A stretch of DNA of 64,000 bases from an uncultured Oscillospiraceae bacterium (GCA_900540275.1 UQFO01000005.1:62001-126000), one strand, 5' to 3'. Shown: positions 15,958-25,575, counted from the stretch's first letter. A program made the numbers and translations. The notes: generated by a model from the sequence alone, not told the origin.

Positions 15958-16645
15958 ATTGGTAAAACCTAACGTTATGCTTTTTAATAATGGGGATAAC
16001 CTGCTCCAAATCGTCCGCCTGCGCGTACAGCAGGGAGGTAACCTCCTCCGTCGGAGGCAAAAGATCGGGCACCATAACGGGCAGCATGCCCGCCTTGTAT
16101 ACGGAGAGAATGCCATTGATGGAATCCTCAAGCCCCACACACTGCTCAGGCGGGAGCTTTAAACGTTTGGCCGCTTCAAGGAAAATATCGGGCTCGGGCT
16201 TGCCCCGCTCCACCATATCCCCGCAGACGACCGCGTCCACATAAACGGTAATCCCCGCTTTTTCAAGAATCCGCGGCGCTGTCGCGCTGCTGGTCGAGGT
16301 CGCAACCGCGCTTTTTATCTCATTATCCCTTAAAAAGGACAGCAATTCAAATACGCCTTTTTTGACAGGCGCCCCGTTTTCTTTAATATATTCCCAGAAC
16401 CATGCGATGTTCTGTTCCCGCAGGCGGTCGTAATCAAAGCCTTCCCCGAACTCCTTCTCGTAAATTTTTCTGGTATCCGGGCTCCTGAGCCCGACGGTCG
16501 TTTTAAAAAGCTCCATAGAAAGCGTAAAGCCCATCTGCTCCGCCGCCTTGCTGCATAAATCGTAGGTCAGCCGTTCCGTATCGAGCAGCAGGCCGTCCAT
16601 ATCGAATATAACGCCTTTAATCGGGTTTTCCTTGCTCATAAGCAT
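15956..16645 (-). CDS. HAD-superfamily phosphatase/phosphomutase
   Basis: A 229-residue HAD hydrolase of the beta-phosphoglucomutase-like subgroup with a helical cap (subclass IA). Motif I is VIFDMDGLLLDTE (nucleophile Asp), motif II is the Thr/Ser region SAVATSTSS, motif III is around the Lys in RGKPEPDIF, and motif IV is VGLEDSINGI. The substrate is a small sugar phosphate or similar. The start at 16645 has GGAAGG five bases upstream; ATG 16639 is an alternative. It lies 32 bp after the flavodiiron gene, and read-through from that operon is possible. Confidence 0.9.
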   Translation of the reverse strand: MLMSKENPIKGVIFDMDGLLLDTERLTYDLCSKAAEQMGFTLSMELFKTTVGLRSPDTRKIYEKEFGEGFDYDRLREQNIAWFWEYIKENGAPVKKGVFELLSFLRDNEIKSAVATSTSSATAPRILEKAGITVYVDAVVCGDMVERGKPEPDIFLEAAKRLKLPPEQCVGLEDSINGILSVYKAGMLPVMVPDLLPPTEEVTSLLYAQADDLEQVIPIIKKHNVRFYQ

Positions 16646-16677
16646 CTTTCCCTTCCAAATCAAACAAATACGGGCGT

Positions 16678-17883
16678 TTATTTTTGACAGGCCTTACAGG
16701 CAACCTTGTCGTAAAGGTCCTGCGCCGCCTGCGCAATGGTGTCAAGGTCACACTGGTCCGGCGTAAAGTTTGCGCGGATTGGCTCGTCAAGCACATTGAA
16801 ATGCAGCTGGTGCAGGCGCTGGTTTATCATAACGGAGGCTTCTCCCGACCAGCCGTAGGAGCCGAAGGCTGCCGCGGGCTTGTTTTTAATGTTGATTGCG
16901 TCAATGGAGGAGAGCACCTCCCACACAACCTTGGGCGCATCCTTGTTTATCGTAGTGGAACCAATCAACACCAAATCCGATTCCTGCACCGCTGCCGCGC
17001 TCTGCCAAACGGGAGCCGTCACCATATCAATCAGCTGCGTCTTAATACCGCAGGCGCAGAGCGTATCAAATGCCTTTACCGCGAGCTGTTTGGTACAGCC
17101 GTAGGCGGAGGCATACAGGACTGCCGCCGTTTTCTCCGTTTTTTCCTGCGGCGTGCTCCAGACGCGGTAATCGTCCATGCGTTCTTTTATTGTTTTCGTC
17201 AGGACAGGGCCGTGGCTTGGGCATACCGCCTCAAGCTCCAAATCCTTAATCTTATTGAGCCCTGCAAGCACATACGGCTTGAACGGGCCGAAAATACCCT
17301 GATAATAGTAGGCAAATTGCTCTTCATAAGCCTTCGGGTATTTGATACAGGTATCGAACACCTGCGGCTCGCAAAAATGGCAGCCCAAAAAATCACAGCT
17401 TAACAGCACCTTGTCATCCTCGTGGTACGTCATCATAGAATCCGGCCAGTGGAGCATGGGGGCAACGACGAATTTAAGCTTATGCGCGCCGATTTCAAGC
17501 TCCGCGCCATCTCTTACTACCATGCATTTAAATTCCCTGTTCGTAATCGCCGTCAGGTATTTTTTCGCCGCCGCGGTGCAGACGACCGTCATATTCGGGC
17601 TTAGCTCCAGCAGCTTGAGCACGCTGCCTGAGTGGTCAAGCTCCGTGTGGTTCATCACCAAATAGTCGATTGCGCCGATATCGGCAAGCTGGCCGATATT
17701 ATTGATATATTCGTCAAAATAGTCGAGATGCACCGTTTCGACCAGTACGGTCTTTTGGTCCGCAATCAGATAAGCGTTATAGCTCGTTCCGTATTTTGCC
17801 TCCATCACGATGTCGAACACGCGCAAAGACGGATTCAATACCCCAACCGAATAGACATGGTCTGAAATTTTGTTTACTGCCAT
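16678..17883 (-). CDS. fprA: Flavodiiron protein (A-type flavoprotein)
   Basis: A 401-residue oxygen (and/or NO) reductase that protects anaerobes by four-electron reduction of O2 to water. The N-terminal metallo-beta-lactamase-like domain carries the diiron ligands: H79, E81, D83 and H84 in HTELDHSG, H145 in MLHWPDSM, D164 in LLSCDFLGC and H224 in CPSHGPV. The C-terminal flavodoxin domain (from about 252) has the FMN loop LYASAYGCTKQL. The rubredoxin gene just upstream supplies electrons. Both are transcribed from 18237. Confidence 0.95.
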   Translation of the reverse strand: MAVNKISDHVYSVGVLNPSLRVFDIVMEAKYGTSYNAYLIADQKTVLVETVHLDYFDEYINNIGQLADIGAIDYLVMNHTELDHSGSVLKLLELSPNMTVVCTAAAKKYLTAITNREFKCMVVRDGAELEIGAHKLKFVVAPMLHWPDSMMTYHEDDKVLLSCDFLGCHFCEPQVFDTCIKYPKAYEEQFAYYYQGIFGPFKPYVLAGLNKIKDLELEAVCPSHGPVLTKTIKERMDDYRVWSTPQEKTEKTAAVLYASAYGCTKQLAVKAFDTLCACGIKTQLIDMVTAPVWQSAAAVQESDLVLIGSTTINKDAPKVVWEVLSSIDAINIKNKPAAAFGSYGWSGEASVMINQRLHQLHFNVLDEPIRANFTPDQCDLDTIAQAAQDLYDKVACKACQK

Positions 17884-17924
17884 TATGTATCACTCCTTAT
17901 GCTTTTGCCTGCCTGCAAAGGGCA

Positions 17925-17956
17925 GTTTACCGGAGGGTACAGGCCCTCCGGTAAAC
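17925..17956 (-). repeat. Intergenic hairpin between rubredoxin and fprA
   Basis: GTTTACCGGAGGG (17925-17937) pairs perfectly with 17944-17956 across a 6-nt loop. There is no T run on the minus strand, so it looks more like an mRNA processing or stability element than a full terminator. Confidence 0.7.
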
Positions 17957-17971
17957 ACTTCTCTATTCGTA

Positions 17972-18130
17972 TTACTGCTTGGAAAACTGGTCCTTGCCAA
18001 CTCCGCACAGAGGACATACCCAGTCCTCAGGAAGGTCGTCAAAAGCAACGCCCGGGGCAATACCGCCCTCTTCGTCGCCGACCGCAGGATCATAAACCCA
18101 GCCGCATACGTCACAAATATAGGTATCCAT
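17972..18130 (-). CDS. Rubredoxin
   Basis: A 52-residue iron-only electron carrier. The four Cys ligands are C6 and C9 (ICDVCGW) and C39 and C42 (WVCPLCG), with the conserved [11 protein letters not shown] and FDDLPEDW segments. AAAGGAGAG precedes the ATG at 18130; the 26-codon in-frame extension upstream is not used by rubredoxins and includes the promoter-proximal leader. It is first in a two-gene operon and is the expected electron donor to the flavodiiron protein. Confidence 0.96.
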   Translation of the reverse strand: MDTYICDVCGWVYDPAVGDEEGGIAPGVAFDDLPEDWVCPLCGVGKDQFSKQ

Positions 18131-18209
18131 AGCAAGCTCTCCTTTTTGTTTTTCTTTTAGGTTGCTGCCCATTAGAAAGGCGAATCCGCTTTCCTCCGGT
18201 AACGTCATT

Positions 18210-18237
18210 ATTATACCACAGTTTCAAAAAATTGCAA
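18210..18237 (-). promoter_or_regulatory. Promoter of the rubredoxin-fprA operon
   Basis: Minus-strand TTGCAA (18232-18237), a 16-bp spacer and extended TGGTATAAT (hexamer 18210-18215). TTGCAACATTGCAA-like inverted repeats overlap and precede the -35. Confidence 0.75.
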
Positions 18238-18261
18238 TGTTGCAAAAGCAACAAATAATTG

Positions 18262-19620
18262 TCATATCACAAGTGTTCCGCCATCGGACTGCAGAAGTAT
18301 GAATATCTGCTCCTCCAGCCCCGTGTCGGCATTGATATATACCAGCACCCTGTCGTCGCCTTCGCCCTTACAGGTGAACTCATAGCAGGATACCTCGCTC
18401 GTCCCGCCGGTTGGAATGACCGCGCGCCGCGCGCTTTCGGATTTAAGCAGCGGGCTTAGGCTTTCCTGTGCCTGCGCCTGCTCAAGCTTTGGCTGTGCGA
18501 TTTCCCTTTCATAATGGTTCATCAGGTAACCGGAGGCGTTGAAGGTCATGACCTCGCCCGTGTCGAGCGCTACGCCGACCTTGATTAAATCGCTGTAGCA
18601 TACCGTGCCGTCCTGTTCATAGGCGAAATTTATCGTGCAGACTCCGCCGGAGGTCACGTAATAGCTCTCTTTCATATTATAGTACCCGCGCTGTTTTAAA
18701 AACTGCTGCGCTTTTTCCACCGCGGTTTCGAAATCTATCTGCTTTTTCCCAACCTCGCGCTGGCGGTACATTTCCTCTATATATCCGCCCTGCATCGTTA
18801 CGGTAATGTATACCTCATCGTTTTTGAATTGATAAACAGGCATATTCCCCTGCCTGGAGGAGTTGTAAAAGATGCTTGTATCTGATGTGTTTAAAAACGC
18901 GGCGGCGTTCTTTAACGCCTCGGCCTTTGAAAAGCCCTCGGCCCCTTCGAGCATTCGCGGCTTCTTCTGCTGCACCTGGTCGGCAAATGGGCCGTCATAG
19001 ACGAGAGAAGGATAATTTTCAAAGCTTTCGCTTACCTGGGTAAAGCTTTTGTCCAGCGTATTTTCCGCCGTCTGCGTATTGACGTGCTCAAGGTTCCCCT
19101 CGATTTTCTGCGCCTGGCCAATAAAAGTGTCCCCGTCTCCGTAGCGCGCGGATATCTCTTCAATCTGGCCCGATACCTTTTCGGCGTAGCCGCTTAGCTT
19201 TGACAGGCTTTGCTTGTCATCCTCAGTAAGCTCCTGCCCGCGCGAAAGCTTTGCGGTGACATACTCCGCGAAATCCCCTACCTGCGCCAGGTACTTCTGC
19301 AGCGCGTCGTCCTCGCCGTTAGAAAGAGGAAGGCGCGAAAGCGCGGCCTTTGCCCCCTGGGAGTCGCCCGCGAGCTTGACCGCGAGCCCATACTGCTGTG
19401 TCTGGGTATTTGCGTACACGCCCTTGGTGAGCGCGGACTGGAGGTTTGTAAAATAATCTGAAAATTCGCTCAGCGCCTGCTGGTAGGTATGCTCAATCGT
19501 CGCGCGGTAGCGTGACACGAGCTGGAACCCCGACACAGCGGCGCCCGCTATGAGCAAAACGGCGGCGCAGGAAAAGCTAATCACACGCACGGTATTTCTT
19601 TTGGACATTTTGAAGGTCAT
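18262..19620 (-). CDS. ypeB: Spore germination protein YpeB
   Basis: A 452-residue protein with an N-terminal membrane anchor (about residues 10-33), a long helical middle (40-240) and C-terminal PepSY-like repeats (DFETAVEKAQQFLKQRGYYN with CTINFAYEQDGTVCYSDLIK; then the VALDTGEVMTFNASGYLMNH segment). YpeB is needed to place the cortex-lytic enzyme SleB in spores, where both act in peptidoglycan breakdown at germination. In Bacillus ypeB follows sleB; no sleB is present next to it here. The gene appears monocistronic, about 200 bp downstream of the pho kinase with a terminator between. Confidence 0.88.
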   Translation of the reverse strand: MTFKMSKRNTVRVISFSCAAVLLIAGAAVSGFQLVSRYRATIEHTYQQALSEFSDYFTNLQSALTKGVYANTQTQQYGLAVKLAGDSQGAKAALSRLPLSNGEDDALQKYLAQVGDFAEYVTAKLSRGQELTEDDKQSLSKLSGYAEKVSGQIEEISARYGDGDTFIGQAQKIEGNLEHVNTQTAENTLDKSFTQVSESFENYPSLVYDGPFADQVQQKKPRMLEGAEGFSKAEALKNAAAFLNTSDTSIFYNSSRQGNMPVYQFKNDEVYITVTMQGGYIEEMYRQREVGKKQIDFETAVEKAQQFLKQRGYYNMKESYYVTSGGVCTINFAYEQDGTVCYSDLIKVGVALDTGEVMTFNASGYLMNHYEREIAQPKLEQAQAQESLSPLLKSESARRAVIPTGGTSEVSCYEFTCKGEGDDRVLVYINADTGLEEQIFILLQSDGGTLVI

Positions 19621-19734
19621 ATGGCATCCCGTTCCTTTTGCTTGATAGGTCTAGCGTTCCCCTGCATTTCACAGGTTATTCCAGCATGTTAAAAACATAT
19701 GCGTATCAGCCGTTTTTCAAAATCAAGAGTCTAC

Positions 19735-19768
19735 AAGGGAGGCGCAAGCCCCTTTTTTGCGCCTCCCT
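19735..19768. terminator. Terminator after the PhoR-like gene
   Basis: An AGGGAGGCGCAA stem with its complement at 19757-19768, the loop containing a T run; 50 bp downstream of the histidine kinase stop. Confidence 0.75.
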
Positions 19769-19817
19769 GTTTTACCGTCCAATTTTTATTATAACGCCTT
19801 GCGGGCGCTTTTCAAGC

Positions 19818-21491
19818 TTACCGTTCAAACGTCACGGTAATTACCGAGCCGGCGCCTTCTTCGCTTTCAAGTGAAATCTGCGCCTTATGCTGCTCGGCGA
19901 TATGCTTTACAATCGCAAGCCCCAGCCCCGTTCCTCCCGTCTGCTTGGAACGGCTTTTATCGACGCGGTAAAAACGTTCAAAAATGCGTGCCTGGTGCTC
20001 CTTCGGAATACCGATACCCGTATCCTTTACCTTTAGCACGACCTTCCCGTCCCGGGGCTTTACGGATACCAGCACCGAGCCGTTTTCTTTATTATAACGG
20101 ATAGCGTTGTCGCAGAGGTTATAAATCAGCTCATAGAGCATATTGCGGTCGCCGCGCACCGTACAGGGCGTAACGTCCGTCTCGAGCGACACCTTATGCT
20201 TATCGGCAGAAATGACGAGCGAGTCTGTGCATTCCTCCACGAGCGACGCCATATCGACCCGCACGGGCTGCACCTGCGACGGCTCTTCATCAAGCTGAGA
20301 AAGGCGGATGATATCGCCAATCAGGGTGACGAGCCTGCCCGCCTCCTTATGGATTTTCGCGGCAAAGGTTTTTACGTCGCCGTCCTTCGCGATACCGCTT
20401 TCAATCATTTCCGCATAGCCGGAAATCGACGTCAGCGGCGTTTTCAGCTCGTGCGATACATTCGCCGTAAATTCCTGGCGCATCTGGTCGAGCGCGTGCC
20501 TGCCCGTCACGTCAACAATAATGCAGATAACGCCGATTTGCTCTCCCTTGGAGTAAACCGGGTTTGCAAGCAGCTGTAATTCACGCTCCCCAACCTCAAA
20601 CTCGGCCTCGCGGCTTTTGCCCTTGGACGCGGAATCAATACAATGGTTTACGTTTTGATTGCGCGAAAGCCGTATAAAGCTGTTCCCGATGAGCTCCCCC
20701 GGCCCGCTTTGCAGCAGCCGGACAGCGCTGTCGTTGTGCATCAGCACATTCTTTTCACCGTCGAGCAGGACAAAGCCTTCCTCCATGTTGGCAATAATCG
20801 TATTGATTTTATCGGTTTCCTGCTGAATCCGCCCCATCTGCTCTTCAATTTCCCCGCGCTGCTTCTCAATCATATTCGAAAACGGTACCAGCTCGTCATA
20901 AGCTACCGCATCCGGGTCTTTGGCCATGCTTTCAATCGGCCGGATAATGCCCTTCGTCATCTCAGACGCCATGACGAGGCATACAAGCAGCACATAAACG
21001 GTAATTACAATTAAAACAGGGATAATGCCGCCGAAGACAGAAAATACATTATCCACCTGTCTTGATACGCGCAGCACGTCCCCGCTTTGCAGGCGCACCG
21101 CGTAATAATATGTGACCCGGCCGACCGTGTCCGATTCACGCGCGCTCGAGCCGTCGCCCGTTTCGAGCGCCTGCTTTATCTCCGGGCGTTCTTTGTGATT
21201 GTCCATGCGGTCTTCGGACGCCTGCGGGTCGCTCTCGTACAATACGGTTCCATCCGGGGAAATCAGGGTAATCCTGTATTCCTCCGAGGCAATTTTGGAA
21301 AGCGCCTCCCCAGACGGCGCGGCACTCTGGTCGTAAGCGCTTGCAAGCAGCGCGCCGCTCGTCTTCAGGTCGTCCTGCGCCTGCTGGGAAAAAATAAACC
21401 AGAAGGCCAGTGTTGCGGACACCGCGGTCAGAATAACCGACACCAGCCCGATAACACACAGCCTGCCGGTCAGTTTGCTTTTGAGCTTCAT
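19818..21491 (-). CDS. phoR: PhoR-type sensor histidine kinase
   Basis: A 557-residue membrane kinase with this domain order: TM1 (about 10-35), an extracytoplasmic sensor region, TM2 (about 155-178), a HAMP-like linker, a PAS domain (INTIIANMEEGFVLLDGEKN onwards), HisKA with the phosphoacceptor His in NVSHELKTPLTS, and HATPase (N box YNLCDNAIRYN; G1 VKDTGIGIPKEH; G2 GGTGLGLAIV). It phosphorylates the partner regulator, whose stop codon overlaps this ATG (TAATG). Its position after pst-phoU marks it as the phosphate sensor kinase. Confidence 0.92.
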   Translation of the reverse strand: MKLKSKLTGRLCVIGLVSVILTAVSATLAFWFIFSQQAQDDLKTSGALLASAYDQSAAPSGEALSKIASEEYRITLISPDGTVLYESDPQASEDRMDNHKERPEIKQALETGDGSSARESDTVGRVTYYYAVRLQSGDVLRVSRQVDNVFSVFGGIIPVLIVITVYVLLVCLVMASEMTKGIIRPIESMAKDPDAVAYDELVPFSNMIEKQRGEIEEQMGRIQQETDKINTIIANMEEGFVLLDGEKNVLMHNDSAVRLLQSGPGELIGNSFIRLSRNQNVNHCIDSASKGKSREAEFEVGERELQLLANPVYSKGEQIGVICIIVDVTGRHALDQMRQEFTANVSHELKTPLTSISGYAEMIESGIAKDGDVKTFAAKIHKEAGRLVTLIGDIIRLSQLDEEPSQVQPVRVDMASLVEECTDSLVISADKHKVSLETDVTPCTVRGDRNMLYELIYNLCDNAIRYNKENGSVLVSVKPRDGKVVLKVKDTGIGIPKEHQARIFERFYRVDKSRSKQTGGTGLGLAIVKHIAEQHKAQISLESEEGAGSVITVTFER

Positions 21492-22162
21492 TATTCCTCC
21501 CCTACCTTATAGCCGACATGGCGGACAGTCTTAATCAGGCTCCCCTTTTCGCCAAGTTTCTGGCGCAGGGTTTTAATATGCATATCGACCGTCCTGCTCT
21601 CCCCTTCAAAATCGTAGCCCCAGACCTTTTCCAGGAGCTTTTCCCTGGTCAGGGCAATTTCTTTATTCGCAATGAGGTATTTTAACAGCTCGTATTCCTT
21701 GTATGTCAAAATACAACGCTCCCCGTCCACCGTGACGCTGTGCCGGAAGTCGTCCACAACGATTCCCTCATAGCTTAAAACGACCGGCTCCTGCTTTGTC
21801 TCACAGCGGCGCAGCAGCGCCTTTACGCGCGATACCAGCTCCATCACGCCGAACGGCTTGGTAATGTAATCGTCGGCGCCCATGTCGAGCCCCTTTACCT
21901 TGTCAAGCTCAGAGGATTTTGCGGTGACCATGATGACCGGGACGGCACAGAGCGTTTCATCCGCCCTGATTTTCTGCAAAATCGTTAAACCGTCCTCCTG
22001 CGGCAACATGATATCAAGCAAAACGAGCTTCGGTTTCTCGGCGGCAAACGCCGTGAACAGCCCGGTGCTGTCCTCAAACGGGCGCACCTCGAACCCGCTG
22101 TTTTTTAAAGCGTAGCACTCCATTTCGCGGATATCCCTGTCGTCCTCCACGATATAAATCAC
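21491..22162 (-). CDS. phoP: PhoB/PhoP-type response regulator
   Basis: A 223-residue OmpR/PhoB-family regulator. The receiver has the acidic pair E6-D7-D8, phospho-Asp D50 in LVLLDIMLPQEDG, Thr in VIMVTAKSSE and Lys in YITKPFGVMEL. The C-terminal winged helix ends in RTVDMHIKTLRQKLG. A GTG start at 22162 is chosen because GAGGTGG lies six bases upstream and the product then begins as MIYIVEDD; the longer frame is less likely. Two TTTTAC boxes upstream suggest autoregulation. It probably controls pstS as well. Confidence 0.92.
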   Translation of the reverse strand: MIYIVEDDRDIREMECYALKNSGFEVRPFEDSTGLFTAFAAEKPKLVLLDIMLPQEDGLTILQKIRADETLCAVPVIMVTAKSSELDKVKGLDMGADDYITKPFGVMELVSRVKALLRRCETKQEPVVLSYEGIVVDDFRHSVTVDGERCILTYKEYELLKYLIANKEIALTREKLLEKVWGYDFEGESRTVDMHIKTLRQKLGEKGSLIKTVRHVGYKVGEE

Positions 22163-22196
22163 GGCAAACCACCTCATTCTATTGCTTTTCATCCTT

Positions 22197-22241
22197 ATTA
22201 TATCATAAAAACTTTTTTATCTTAGTAAAAAATACGTAAAA
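22197..22241 (-). promoter_or_regulatory. Regulator promoter with two Pho-box hexamers
   Basis: Minus-strand TATAAT (22197-22202) with a weak -35. Upstream lie two TTTTAC hexamers (22225-22230 and 22236-22241) exactly 11 bp apart, the layout of Gram-positive PhoP sites and the same core as seen upstream of pstS. Confidence 0.65.
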
Positions 22242-22272
22242 TATCGTATCAGACATGAAATTTTATAGGCAG

Positions 22273-22298
22273 CAAAGGGCCGCGGATGCGGCCCTTTG
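22273..22298. terminator. Hairpin between phoU and the regulator gene
   Basis: CAAAGGGCCGC (22273-22283) and its complement (22288-22298) with a 4-nt loop. The T tract is weak on the minus strand, so it may reduce rather than stop read-through from phoU. Confidence 0.6.
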
Positions 22299-22326
22299 TC
22301 GTCTTTTTCAATATAGCATGGGCGGT

Positions 22327-23028
22327 TTACAGCTTAATATCCCCCAACACGGCCGCCGTTCCCGGAATACCCTCCAGCTCGTCTATGCTGTCGTGCCGGC
22401 CGGTAACAGAATAAATAACCCATTCCGCAATATTGACGGCATGGTCGCCGATGCGCTCATAGTACTTTGCGGCAAGGAACAAATCGAGCGCGCCCGCGCC
22501 CTTCTGCGCGTCCTTTCGGATACAATCGATTAAATCCCCGCGCACGATGTTGAACAGCCCATCTACAACATCGTCGCTTTCGCACACGGATGCCGCAAGC
22601 GCGACGTCGCCGCGCACAAATGCGTCCACCCCGGCGGTCACCATCTTTGCGGCGGCCTTTGCCATCTGCTTGATATGGCAGATTTCAATTGTTTGCTCAC
22701 TGTCGGCAAGCAGCATGGCAATTTCGGAAATATCCTCCGCGTGGTCGCCTACGCGCTCCATATCGGTTATCATTTTAAGCGCCGCTGAAATCAGGCGCAA
22801 ATCCTTTGCGACGGGCTGCTGGTGCAGAATCAGCTTGATGCACAGGCTTTCTATATCTTTCTCCTTCTGGTCTATCGCCTTCTCATATGCCCTGACCTTT
22901 TCCACCTTATGCAGCTCCTTGTTTAAAAGCGCGTCGGTCGCGTAATCGATGGACGTTTCTATCAGCGCGCCCATCTCGGTCAGCTCGTCGCCCAGGCGTT
23001 TGAGCTGTAAATCGTAGTATGCCCTCAT
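22327..23028 (-). CDS. phoU: Phosphate transport regulator PhoU
   Basis: A 233-residue helical protein made of two three-helix PhoU repeats, each with the metal-site pattern (MERVGDHAEDI near 98-108; YERIGDHAVNI near 199-209). It links the Pst importer to the sensor kinase and lowers signalling when phosphate is plentiful. Its ATG overlaps the pstB stop by one base (TGATG), so the two are translationally coupled. Confidence 0.96.
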   Translation of the reverse strand: MRAYYDLQLKRLGDELTEMGALIETSIDYATDALLNKELHKVEKVRAYEKAIDQKEKDIESLCIKLILHQQPVAKDLRLISAALKMITDMERVGDHAEDISEIAMLLADSEQTIEICHIKQMAKAAAKMVTAGVDAFVRGDVALAASVCESDDVVDGLFNIVRGDLIDCIRKDAQKGAGALDLFLAAKYYERIGDHAVNIAEWVIYSVTGRHDSIDELEGIPGTAAVLGDIKL

Positions 23029-23798
23029 CAGCCAAACCTCCCTGTAATATAATCTTCCGTCTTTTTGTTTCGCGGGGTGGAAAAAATTTTGTCCGTCGTA
23101 TCATACTCCACCATATCTCCGAGCAGGAAAAAAGCCGTCATGTCGGAAATGCGCAGCGCCTGCTGCATATTGTGCGTGACAATGACGATAGAATACCGCT
23201 CCTTGAGCTTAAGCGCCAGCTCTTCTATTTTTGAAGTGGAAATTGGGTCGAGGGCGCTCGTCGGTTCGTCCATCAAAAGTACGTCGGGGTTTACAGCGAG
23301 TGCGCGCGCAATGCAAAGCCGCTGCTGCTGCCCGCCCGAAAGCCCCAGGGCGCTTTTGTTTAACCTGTCCTTGACCTCGTCCCAGATAGCGGCGTTCCTG
23401 AGGGACGTTTCCACAACCTCATCGAGCTGTTTCTTGCCGTGTACGCCATGGGTGCGCGGGCCGAAGGCGATGTTGTCGTACACGCTCATTGGAAACGGGT
23501 TGGGCTTTTGGAACACCATTCCCACGCGCTTTCTCAGCTCGTTTACATCCATTTTCGCGTAGATGTCCACACCGTCGAGCTCCACCTTTCCCGTGATGGT
23601 ACAGCCCTCGACCAGGTCGTTCATCCGGTTGAGGCTCTTTAAAAGCGTCGATTTCCCGCAGCCAGAAGGCCCAATGAACGCGGTGATGTTTTTCTCCTGA
23701 ATCCTTAAATTGATATCCTTGAGCGCCTGAAACTTCCCATAATACAAATCAAGGTTTTTAATATTGAATTTATCCATACCGGTCTGCATCCTTTCCAT
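23028..23798 (-). CDS. pstB: Phosphate ABC transporter ATPase PstB
   Basis: A 256-residue ATPase. Walker A is GPSGCGKST, the signature is [15 protein letters not shown] and Walker B is [13 protein letters not shown]. The Pst-specific [20 protein letters not shown] is intact. The first ATG has GAGGGG five bases upstream; an ATG at 23777 is an alternative with a weaker site. It drives phosphate import through PstCA. Confidence 0.97.
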   Translation of the reverse strand: MERMQTGMDKFNIKNLDLYYGKFQALKDINLRIQEKNITAFIGPSGCGKSTLLKSLNRMNDLVEGCTITGKVELDGVDIYAKMDVNELRKRVGMVFQKPNPFPMSVYDNIAFGPRTHGVHGKKQLDEVVETSLRNAAIWDEVKDRLNKSALGLSGGQQQRLCIARALAVNPDVLLMDEPTSALDPISTSKIEELALKLKERYSIVIVTHNMQQALRISDMTAFFLLGDMVEYDTTDKIFSTPRNKKTEDYITGRFG

Positions 23799-23809
23799 GG
23801 TTTCCCCTC

Positions 23810-24673
23810 TTATTTCGCTACCCTCTTCGCAATAAAAGCGGAGAGCGTATTAATCAGCAGCACAACCGCCAGCAGGATTACCGCTGTTGCGTATGCCTGC
23901 TCGGTATGCAGGCCCTCGCTTGAAAGCGCGTACATATGCACCGCGAGCGTCCGGCCGGAGGACATCAAATCCTTCGGCATGTCGGTGACGGTGCCCGCCG
24001 TGTAAATCAGGGCCGCCGTCTCGCCTACAATCCTGCCGACCGCAAGGATAACGCCGGCAAGTATGCCCGGCACAGCGCTCGGCAGCACAACCTTGAATAC
24101 CGTGCGCAGCCTGCCCGCCCCCAGCCCGAAGCTGCCCTCGCGGTAGGTATCGGGCACGGTCTTAAGCGCTTCCTCAGTCGTGCGCATGATAAGCGGCAGA
24201 ATCATAATGGAAAGCGTGAGCGCGCCGGACAGGAGGGAATACCCCCAGCGCAGCGCCGTAACAAAGAACAGCATGCCGAACAGCCCGTATACAATGGAAG
24301 GGATGCCCGAAAGCGTCTCCGCCATTGTACGGATTATTCCCACGATTTTATTTCCCCGTTTCGCATACTCGACCAGATAGATAGCCGAGCAGATGCCGAG
24401 CGGCGCCGCGATGAGCAGGGATAACGCCGTCATGATAACGGTGTTGACGATTGCCGGCATAAACGAAACGTTATTGGAGTTATATTCCCACGAAAACAAA
24501 TCCCAGCTGAGGTTTGGGATACCCATCACAAGAATGTACCCAATCAGGAACAGCAGAGCGCCGACCGTAAGCACAGTCGCAAGCAGGACAACCAGGTACA
24601 AAACGAGCGACCAGGGACGGCGCTTATATGAGGAAAGCTTTTGTCTCCATGTCATTTGATTGATTGGCTTCAC
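23810..24673 (-). CDS. pstA: Phosphate ABC permease PstA
   Basis: A 287-residue permease with six predicted TM helices and the ABC-permease loop [20 protein letters not shown]. Family features include [15 protein letters not shown] and [15 protein letters not shown]. Its start overlaps the pstC stop by 4 bp (ATGA), the usual coupling in pst operons. A charged N-terminal stretch ([13 protein letters not shown]) precedes TM1. Confidence 0.96.
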   Translation of the reverse strand: MKPINQMTWRQKLSSYKRRPWSLVLYLVVLLATVLTVGALLFLIGYILVMGIPNLSWDLFSWEYNSNNVSFMPAIVNTVIMTALSLLIAAPLGICSAIYLVEYAKRGNKIVGIIRTMAETLSGIPSIVYGLFGMLFFVTALRWGYSLLSGALTLSIMILPLIMRTTEEALKTVPDTYREGSFGLGAGRLRTVFKVVLPSAVPGILAGVILAVGRIVGETAALIYTAGTVTDMPKDLMSSGRTLAVHMYALSSEGLHTEQAYATAVILLAVVLLINTLSAFIAKRVAK

Positions 24674-25539
24674 TTTTTATTCCTCCTGTTAAAGAACGCG
24701 AACAGCAGGTTGATAATCAGGATAAACGCGAACAGCACGACCGCGGTCGCAATGAGCGCTTCCCTGTGCAGGCCTGTCGCGTACCCCATCTCCAGCACAA
24801 TATTCGTCGTAAGCGTGCGAACGCCGTCCAGGATGCCGCCGGGAATCCACGCCTGGTTTCCCGCGATGAGCACGACGGCCATCGTTTCGCCGATGGCGCG
24901 GCCGATGCCGAGGATAATCCCCGCCATAATGCCTGACTTTGCCGCGGGCAGCACCGCGCGGAACACGCTGCGCTCCCTTGTCGCCCCGAGCGCCAGCGCC
25001 CCCTCATAGTAGCTGTCGGGCACGGCGCGGATGGCTGACTCCGATACGCCGATAATCGTCGGCAGAATCATAATGCCCAGGATAAGCGACGCGGCCAGGA
25101 TGCTGCTGCCGTTGCCGCCGAACGTGCTGCGGATAAAGGGCACAACGACCACCAGCCCGAAAAAGCCGTATACAATGGAGGGAATCCCGGCGAGCAGGTC
25201 GACCGCCGGTTTTAACACCTTATAAATACTTTTGGGGCAGAACCTTGCAAGGAACACCGCTGTCAATATGCCGATAGGAACGCCGATTATAACCGCGCCG
25301 AGCGTTATGTATACGCTGCCGACAATCATCGGGAATATCCCGTAGCTTGCGGGCGAGTTCTGCGGCGCCCAGGTTTGTCCGAACAGGAAATCGAGCACGC
25401 CGATTTCCCCCATTGCGGGGACACCACCCGAAAAAAGAAAGACGCAAATCAGTACGACAGCCGTGACTGAGGTCAGCGCCGCGACAAAAAACACGCCCTT
25501 CATGAAGACCTCTAAAAATTTCTTCATATTACCACTCAA
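24670..25539 (-). CDS. pstC: Phosphate ABC permease PstC
   Basis: A 289-residue permease, the heterodimer partner of PstA, with six TM helices. It has the conserved YGIFPMIVGSVYITLGAVII and [19 protein letters not shown] segments and the ATPase-docking loop YYEGALALGATRERSVFRAV. It follows pstS with 100 bp between, in which a hairpin (25576-25597) lies. Confidence 0.96.
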   Translation of the reverse strand: MSGNMKKFLEVFMKGVFFVAALTSVTAVVLICVFLFSGGVPAMGEIGVLDFLFGQTWAPQNSPASYGIFPMIVGSVYITLGAVIIGVPIGILTAVFLARFCPKSIYKVLKPAVDLLAGIPSIVYGFFGLVVVVPFIRSTFGGNGSSILAASLILGIMILPTIIGVSESAIRAVPDSYYEGALALGATRERSVFRAVLPAAKSGIMAGIILGIGRAIGETMAVVLIAGNQAWIPGGILDGVRTLTTNIVLEMGYATGLHREALIATAVVLFAFILIINLLFAFFNRRNKK

Positions 25540-25575
25540 ACCTTTACAGGTAAATTTCCTAAGATTCCAAAAAAC

